A program made the translations under genes and the position numbers. Positions 59,548 to 64,000 of a DNA stretch of 64,000 nucleotides are shown here, one piece after another. The notes below the pieces were generated by a model that was given only the letters and a program-made list of their open reading frames with translations, ran no database searches and had not been told where the DNA came from. The DNA comes from [Clostridium] polysaccharolyticum (GTDB lineage: Bacteria > Bacillota > Clostridia > Lachnospirales > Lachnospiraceae): contig NZ_FOHN01000015.1 in the NCBI RefSeq assembly GCF_900111595.1, positions 1 to 64,000 of the forward strand. The letters are read 5' to 3'. The stretch's first letter is position 1, and every line of letters begins with the position of its first letter.

Positions 59548-61692
59548 ATGAAAGATAAGAGAAAAGGTATACTAAGCCTGTGCCTTGCGGTTTTAGCGAT
59601 AGCGGCATTGTGCTTTGTATCATTTGTGGGTATTGGTAAGCAGCATAAAGGAACTGCTGAGCATATTAGGCTTGGTCTTGATTTAGATGGCGGTGTAAGT
59701 ATTACTTACGAAGCAAAAAAGAAGAATCCATCTGCAACTGAAATGGCAGATACAAAATACAAGCTTCAGAAACGTGTGGAAAACTACAGTACTGAAGCAG
59801 CGGTATATCAGGAAGGTACAAAACGTATCAATGTTGATATTCCAGGTGTTACAGATGCCAATGCGATCTTAGAAGAATTAGGGAAAGCAGGGGCACTGGA
59901 ATTTAAGGATGAAGCAGGCAAAGTAGTCCTGACAGGTAAAGATATTGCCAATGCAGATGCGAATACCATATCTGACCAGACAACTGGACAGCCAAAGCAT
60001 ATTGTACAGTTAAAACTGAATGCTTCTGGTACTAAAAAATTTGCTGAAGCAACACAGGAAGCAGTAGCTACTAATCCGCATAAGACTATTTCCATTGTAT
60101 ATGATGGAAAAGTGATTTCCAATCCAGTTGTAAATACTGCAATTACAAATGGGGAAGCATCTATTGAAGGACAGAAATCTTTTGAAGAAGCAGAACATCT
60201 TGCAAGTACAATCCGTATTGGTGCCCTTCCGCTTGAATTAAAAGAAATCCGTTCTAACGTAGTTGGTGCGAAATTAGGTGAAGAAGCACTGAAAACAAGT
60301 TTAATTGCTGGTTTAATCGGATTAATTGCCGTGCTGTTATTTATGAGCATATACTACCGTATTCCAGGTGTAGCTGCAAGTATTGCATTGCTTATTTATA
60401 TTTTAGCAGATATAATCATGATTAATGCATTTGATGTTACGCTTACATTACCAGGTATTGCAGGTGTTATTTTATCCATCGGTATGGCCGTAGATGCCAA
60501 TGTTATTATCTTTACAAGAATTCGAGAAGAACTTACTGCTGGAAAGTCAGTACGTTCTGCTATTAAAGCTGGTTTTGACAAAGCCCTTTCTGCAATTATT
60601 GATGGTAACATTACTACTTTGATTGCTGCTGCTGTTCTTTATTTCAAAGGTTCAGGTACTGTAAAAGGATTTGCCCAGACATTAGCAATCGGTATCGTAA
60701 TTTCTATGTTTACAGCTTTATTCGTAACAAGAACTATTTTGACAGCATTTTACCGTGTAGGCTGTGATGATGTTAAGTTCTTTGGGTTACAAAAAGAAGT
60801 TAAAACTTATAATTATACAAAACGCATGAAAGTGTTCTTTGCAATTTCTACCTTGCTTATTGCTGTAGGCATTGGTGGATTGTTTGTCAACAGATCACAG
60901 ATAGGTACTGTTTTAAATTATGACTTGGATTTCTCTGGTGGTACCCAGACACAGGTTACTTTCAAGGATGAAGTACCAGGAAACAGTGAAATTGAATCGG
61001 TATTCAAAGATGCAACTGGTGAAATTGCCAATGTTTCTTCTGTTCAAGGTGAAAAAGCTGTTTTAGTTAAAACAAAAACTTTAAACTTAAAACAAAGAAC
61101 AAAATTACAAGATACTTTAAGTAGTAAGTATGGAATTGATGAAGGAAACATTGCTTCAGAAAGCATTAGTTCTTCTGTAAGTAATGAAATGAAATCGGAT
61201 GCAGTTACTGCCGTAATAATTGCAACAGTCTGTATGTTAATTTACATCTGGATTCGATTCAAGGACCTTGCATTTGGTGCAAGTGCGGTTATTGCCTTAA
61301 TCCATGACGTATTAGTTGTATTAATGATTTATTCTGTCTGCAGAATTTCCGTTGGTAATACATTTATCGCTTGTATGCTTACAATCGTAGGTTACTCTAT
61401 CAATGCCACAATCGTTATCTTTGACCGTATTCGTGAAAACAAAAAAGGCAAGAGCAGAATAGAAGATATTGAGAAGATTGTGAATGACAGTATTAGCCAG
61501 ACATTCAGCAGAAGTATCAATACTTCTTTAACAACATTTATCATGGTATTCTTCCTTGCAATTATGGGGGTAGATTCTGTTAAGGAATTTGCGATTCCAT
61601 TAATGGTAGGTATCATTTGCGGATGCTATTCTTCAATCTGTATTACAGGTACGGTATGGTACAGCTTTAAGAAAATCGGAAGCAGCAAATAA
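59548..61692 (+). CDS. secDF: Fused protein-export membrane proteins SecD and SecF
   Basis: A 714-residue SecDF fusion with twelve helices. The SecD half has the LGLDLDGGVSITYEAKK motif near 30-47, the large external domain P1 up to about 240, and GMAVDANVIIFTRIREEL. The SecF half starts near 420 with the NYDLDFSGGTQTQVTF motif and includes GYSINATIVIFDRIREN. It pulls exported chains across the membrane using the proton or sodium gradient. AAAGGAG precedes ATG 59548. Single-chain SecDF is usual in Firmicutes. Confidence 0.95.
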   Translation: MKDKRKGILSLCLAVLAIAALCFVSFVGIGKQHKGTAEHIRLGLDLDGGVSITYEAKKKNPSATEMADTKYKLQKRVENYSTEAAVYQEGTKRINVDIPGVTDANAILEELGKAGALEFKDEAGKVVLTGKDIANADANTISDQTTGQPKHIVQLKLNASGTKKFAEATQEAVATNPHKTISIVYDGKVISNPVVNTAITNGEASIEGQKSFEEAEHLASTIRIGALPLELKEIRSNVVGAKLGEEALKTSLIAGLIGLIAVLLFMSIYYRIPGVAASIALLIYILADIIMINAFDVTLTLPGIAGVILSIGMAVDANVIIFTRIREELTAGKSVRSAIKAGFDKALSAIIDGNITTLIAAAVLYFKGSGTVKGFAQTLAIGIVISMFTALFVTRTILTAFYRVGCDDVKFFGLQKEVKTYNYTKRMKVFFAISTLLIAVGIGGLFVNRSQIGTVLNYDLDFSGGTQTQVTFKDEVPGNSEIESVFKDATGEIANVSSVQGEKAVLVKTKTLNLKQRTKLQDTLSSKYGIDEGNIASESISSSVSNEMKSDAVTAVIIATVCMLIYIWIRFKDLAFGASAVIALIHDVLVVLMIYSVCRISVGNTFIACMLTIVGYSINATIVIFDRIRENKKGKSRIEDIEKIVNDSISQTFSRSINTSLTTFIMVFFLAIMGVDSVKEFAIPLMVGIICGCYSSICITGTVWYSFKKIGSSK

Positions 61693-61734
61693 GCATAATC
61701 AGCCATTGTGCAAATGTATATAGTAACAGCATAT

Positions 61735-61770
61735 AACGCCATGAAGGTTTGACTTTCATGGCGTTTGTTT
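61735..61770 (+). terminator. Terminator after secDF
   Basis: AACGCCATGAA (61735-61745) pairs with TTCATGGCGTT (61755-61765), followed by a T-rich stretch. Confidence 0.85.
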
Positions 61771-61798
61771 ATGGATGGAAAGTGTGACGGAGGTTATT

Positions 61799-63559
61799 AT
61801 GGAGAAATGGTTTATTCGGAACCGGAAAGCCAATTATGCTTTGATTGCCAGCCAGTTTGGAATTAGTGAAGTGACAGCCAGAATAGCAGTAAATAGAGGG
61901 ATTTCCTCTAATGCAGAAATGCGTATGTATTTACATCCTTCCCTTGGGGATCTGCATGAGCCACGAAAGATGAAACACATGGAACTGGCATCAGAAATCA
62001 TTAGAGAAAAAATAAAGGCAGGTAAAAAGATTCGCATTATTGGAGATTACGATGTAGATGGTGTCATGTCTACGTATATTTTATATACAGGGCTGAAATA
62101 TTGTGGAGCAAATGTAGACTATGAAATTCCAGACAGGATAAAGGATGGGTATGGAATTAACATTGCAATAGTAGAAGCGGCAGCACAGGAAGGAGTAGAT
62201 ACCATCTTAACCTGTGACAACGGAATTGCTGCTTTTGACCAGATTGCAAGAGCAAAGGAACTAGGGCTTACAGTTGTAATTACCGACCATCATGATATTC
62301 CATTTCATGAGGAAAATGGGAAAAAGCAATATCGAATCCCGTTAGCAGATGCCATAGTGAATCCCAAACAGCATGACTGTCTATATCCTATGGAGGGTAT
62401 TTGTGGGGCAGTGGTTGCTTTTAAATTAATACAAGTTCTATATGAAAATTTGGGAATTAAAGCAGAGAAAGCGGGAGAGCTTCTGGAATTTGCTGCGATT
62501 GCAACGGTATGCGATGTAATGGATCTGGTAGATGAAAACAGAACGATTGTGCAATACGGGTTAAAGAAGGCAGAGAGAACGAAAAATATAGGACTGCAAG
62601 CATTGCTTCGGGAAAATAAACTGGAAGACCAGCATTTATCTGCTTATCATTTTGGTTTTGTGGTAGGTCCTTGCATTAATGCGTCTGGAAGGCTGGAATC
62701 GGCAAAGCTGGCATTAAGACTCTTTTTGACAGATAACGAAAAAGTGGCACAAGAATATGCAAAAGACTTAAAAGAACTGAATGAAGAACGTAAAGAACTG
62801 ACCAGTGAAGGAATTGAAAAAGCGTGCGAACTTGTGGAAAAACAATATATGGAGGATTCGGTGCTTGTTGTATATTTAGAGCATTGCCACGAAAGCATTG
62901 CTGGAATTATAGCAGGGAGGATTCGAGAGCGTTATAATAAACCTGCTATTGTGCTGACAGATGGAGAAGAACATGTAAAAGGTTCTGGACGTTCTATTGA
63001 AGAATATCCAATGTCTGATAAGCTTAATGAGTGTAAGGAACTGCTTTTAAAGTTCGGAGGACATCCTCTGGCAGCAGGGCTTTCTTTAAAAAAGGAAAAT
63101 ATAGAACCATTAAGAAGGGCATTAAACGAAAAATCAGGTTTGAAAGAAGAAGATTTTATAAAAAAAGTATCCTTTGATATGGTTTTGCCATTTGAAGATG
63201 TCACCTGCACATTGATTCAGGAATTTGATTTGTTAGAGCCATTTGGCAAATCAAATGAAAAACCAAGTTTTGCTTTAAAAGACGTACAGCTTGTGAATGC
63301 AAAGGTAATCGGAAAGAATAAAAATATGGCAAGGCTTACAGTGAAAACCAGAAGCAGCAATCAAGTTTATACCGCAATGCTATTTCGTGAATTTGAAGCA
63401 TTTGAACAGTTAATCTGTGAGAAATATGGAGAAGAATCTTTAAAACGTCTTTATGAAGGGACTGCAGAGAATGTCCTGTTAGACTTTGTTTTTTATCCAA
63501 ATGTAAATGAGTTTAACGGAAATACGACAATCCAGTTTATCATCCAACATTTTAGATAA
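61799..63559 (+). CDS. recJ: Single-strand DNA 5'-3' exonuclease RecJ
   Basis: A 586-residue DHH-family nuclease. The metal motifs are IIGDYDVDGVMS at about 79-90, TCDNGIAAFDQ, and VITDHHDIPF at about 162-171, with the DHHA1 domain motif GGHPLAAGLSL at about 420-430. It acts in mismatch and recombination repair. The ATG at 61799 lies five bases after GGAGG. It stands between secDF and apt, as in many Firmicutes. Confidence 0.95.
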   Translation: MEKWFIRNRKANYALIASQFGISEVTARIAVNRGISSNAEMRMYLHPSLGDLHEPRKMKHMELASEIIREKIKAGKKIRIIGDYDVDGVMSTYILYTGLKYCGANVDYEIPDRIKDGYGINIAIVEAAAQEGVDTILTCDNGIAAFDQIARAKELGLTVVITDHHDIPFHEENGKKQYRIPLADAIVNPKQHDCLYPMEGICGAVVAFKLIQVLYENLGIKAEKAGELLEFAAIATVCDVMDLVDENRTIVQYGLKKAERTKNIGLQALLRENKLEDQHLSAYHFGFVVGPCINASGRLESAKLALRLFLTDNEKVAQEYAKDLKELNEERKELTSEGIEKACELVEKQYMEDSVLVVYLEHCHESIAGIIAGRIRERYNKPAIVLTDGEEHVKGSGRSIEEYPMSDKLNECKELLLKFGGHPLAAGLSLKKENIEPLRRALNEKSGLKEEDFIKKVSFDMVLPFEDVTCTLIQEFDLLEPFGKSNEKPSFALKDVQLVNAKVIGKNKNMARLTVKTRSSNQVYTAMLFREFEAFEQLICEKYGEESLKRLYEGTAENVLLDFVFYPNVNEFNGNTTIQFIIQHFR

Positions 63560-63637
63560 AGCTACTTGCAATTTTTAGGATAAATGTTAAAATGAAATTG
63601 ATGTTTTATTTTGTATTAGAGAAGAAAGGTAATTAAT

Positions 63638-64000
63638 ATGAAAAAATTAGAAGAGTACGTAAGAAGCATTCCTGACTTTCCAGAGGAAGGTATTATTTTT
63701 AGAGATGTAACTAGTGTTTTACAGGACAAAGACAGTTTGAAAATGGCAATTGATGAAATCCAGAAAGAACTAGAAGGTGTTGATTTTGATCTTGTGTTAG
63801 GACCAGAATCCCGTGGATTTATTTTTGGTGTTCCAGTTGCATATAACATGAACAAAGGTTTTATCCCGGTTCGCAAAAAGGGCAAACTTCCTTGTGAAAC
63901 AGTAGAAATGGAATACGATTTAGAGTATGGTACAGCTGTAATTGAGATGCATAAAGATTCTATTAAACCTGGACAAAAAGTTGTAATTATTGATGATTTA
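63638..64000 (+). CDS. apt: Adenine phosphoribosyltransferase (3' end outside window)
   Basis: The first 121 residues of Apt are present. Visible marks are IPDFPEEGIIFRDVTSVL, LGPESRGFIFG and the start of the PRPP-binding site KVVIIDDL at the window edge. It salvages adenine to AMP. ATG 63638 follows AAAGGT. The gene is cut by the window end, and the missing third would complete the usual length of about 175 residues. Confidence 0.96.
   Translation, partial: MKKLEEYVRSIPDFPEEGIIFRDVTSVLQDKDSLKMAIDEIQKELEGVDFDLVLGPESRGFIFGVPVAYNMNKGFIPVRKKGKLPCETVEMEYDLEYGTAVIEMHKDSIKPGQKVVIIDDL

Overview
The window looks like a chromosomal segment of a low-GC, anaerobic, spore-forming Clostridia, most likely a Lachnospiraceae. 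The reasons are AT-rich coding, strong AGGAGG ribosome sites with frequent GTG/TTG starts, the tgt-yajC-scfA-scfB-secDF-recJ-apt order typical of Clostridia, the near-universal clostridial SCIFF peptide, spore-type proteins (BclA-like surface protein, CwlD-like amidase, a broken SpoIID-domain gene), an iron alcohol dehydrogenase and secreted CBM2 glycanases. Species cannot be fixed from the sequence.

Layout. 1-2.3 kb: gene remnants, a C_GCAxxG_C_C protein, a formate/nitrite channel and two tiny proteins. 2.4-6.8 kb: an unusual ribosomal-peptide (RiPP) locus. It holds a radical SAM/SPASM enzyme with a TPR tail, a precursor with five YGVP repeats, a peptidase-containing exporter and a second precursor with the same leader and one YGVP. 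6.9-10.7 kb: two secreted polysaccharidases (GH93-like arabinanase and GH5 endoglucanase). 11-14.3 kb: a second RiPP locus (radical SAM maturase, six-cysteine peptide, ABC exporter without peptidase), followed at 14.5-17.6 kb by a mtnK-mtnA-aldolase operon that salvages methylthio- or 5-deoxyribose. 18.4-22.8 kb: an MMPL efflux pair behind two TetR-type operators. 23-24.8 kb: a UbiV/UbiU-like U32 pair. 25-36 kb: housekeeping and cobalamin-assembly genes (cobU, cobS, a CobU-CobC fusion), a Na/Pi transporter, a TruA-like protein lacking the catalytic Asp, and a cation exporter. 37-40.9 kb: an SH3-glucosaminidase and an alcohol dehydrogenase. 41-46.3 kb: an LRR/VWA/MoxR/YgjP/EamA operon. 47-50.4 kb: thioesterase, YjfB, ABC-F and an XRE-ImmA pair beside an orphan promoter. 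51 kb: two tRNA-Trp genes. 52.6-64 kb: the tgt-to-apt housekeeping block, interrupted by two broken genes.

How it fits together. Three separate radical SAM peptide maturases and four peptide precursors lie within 57 kb. Each radical SAM turnover normally releases 5'-deoxyadenosine or methionine, so the mtnK-mtnA-aldolase operon directly after the second RiPP locus may help dispose of that waste; this link is inference. The strongest candidate for an undescribed system is the YGVP-repeat locus at 2.4-6.8 kb. Its repeated X-Tyr-Gly motifs recall substrates of radical SAM spliceases, but the maturase has a TPR tail and the export machinery is of the C39 double-glycine type. The two precursor genes have matched promoters followed by similar palindromes, suggesting coordinated control by a regulator not present in this window.
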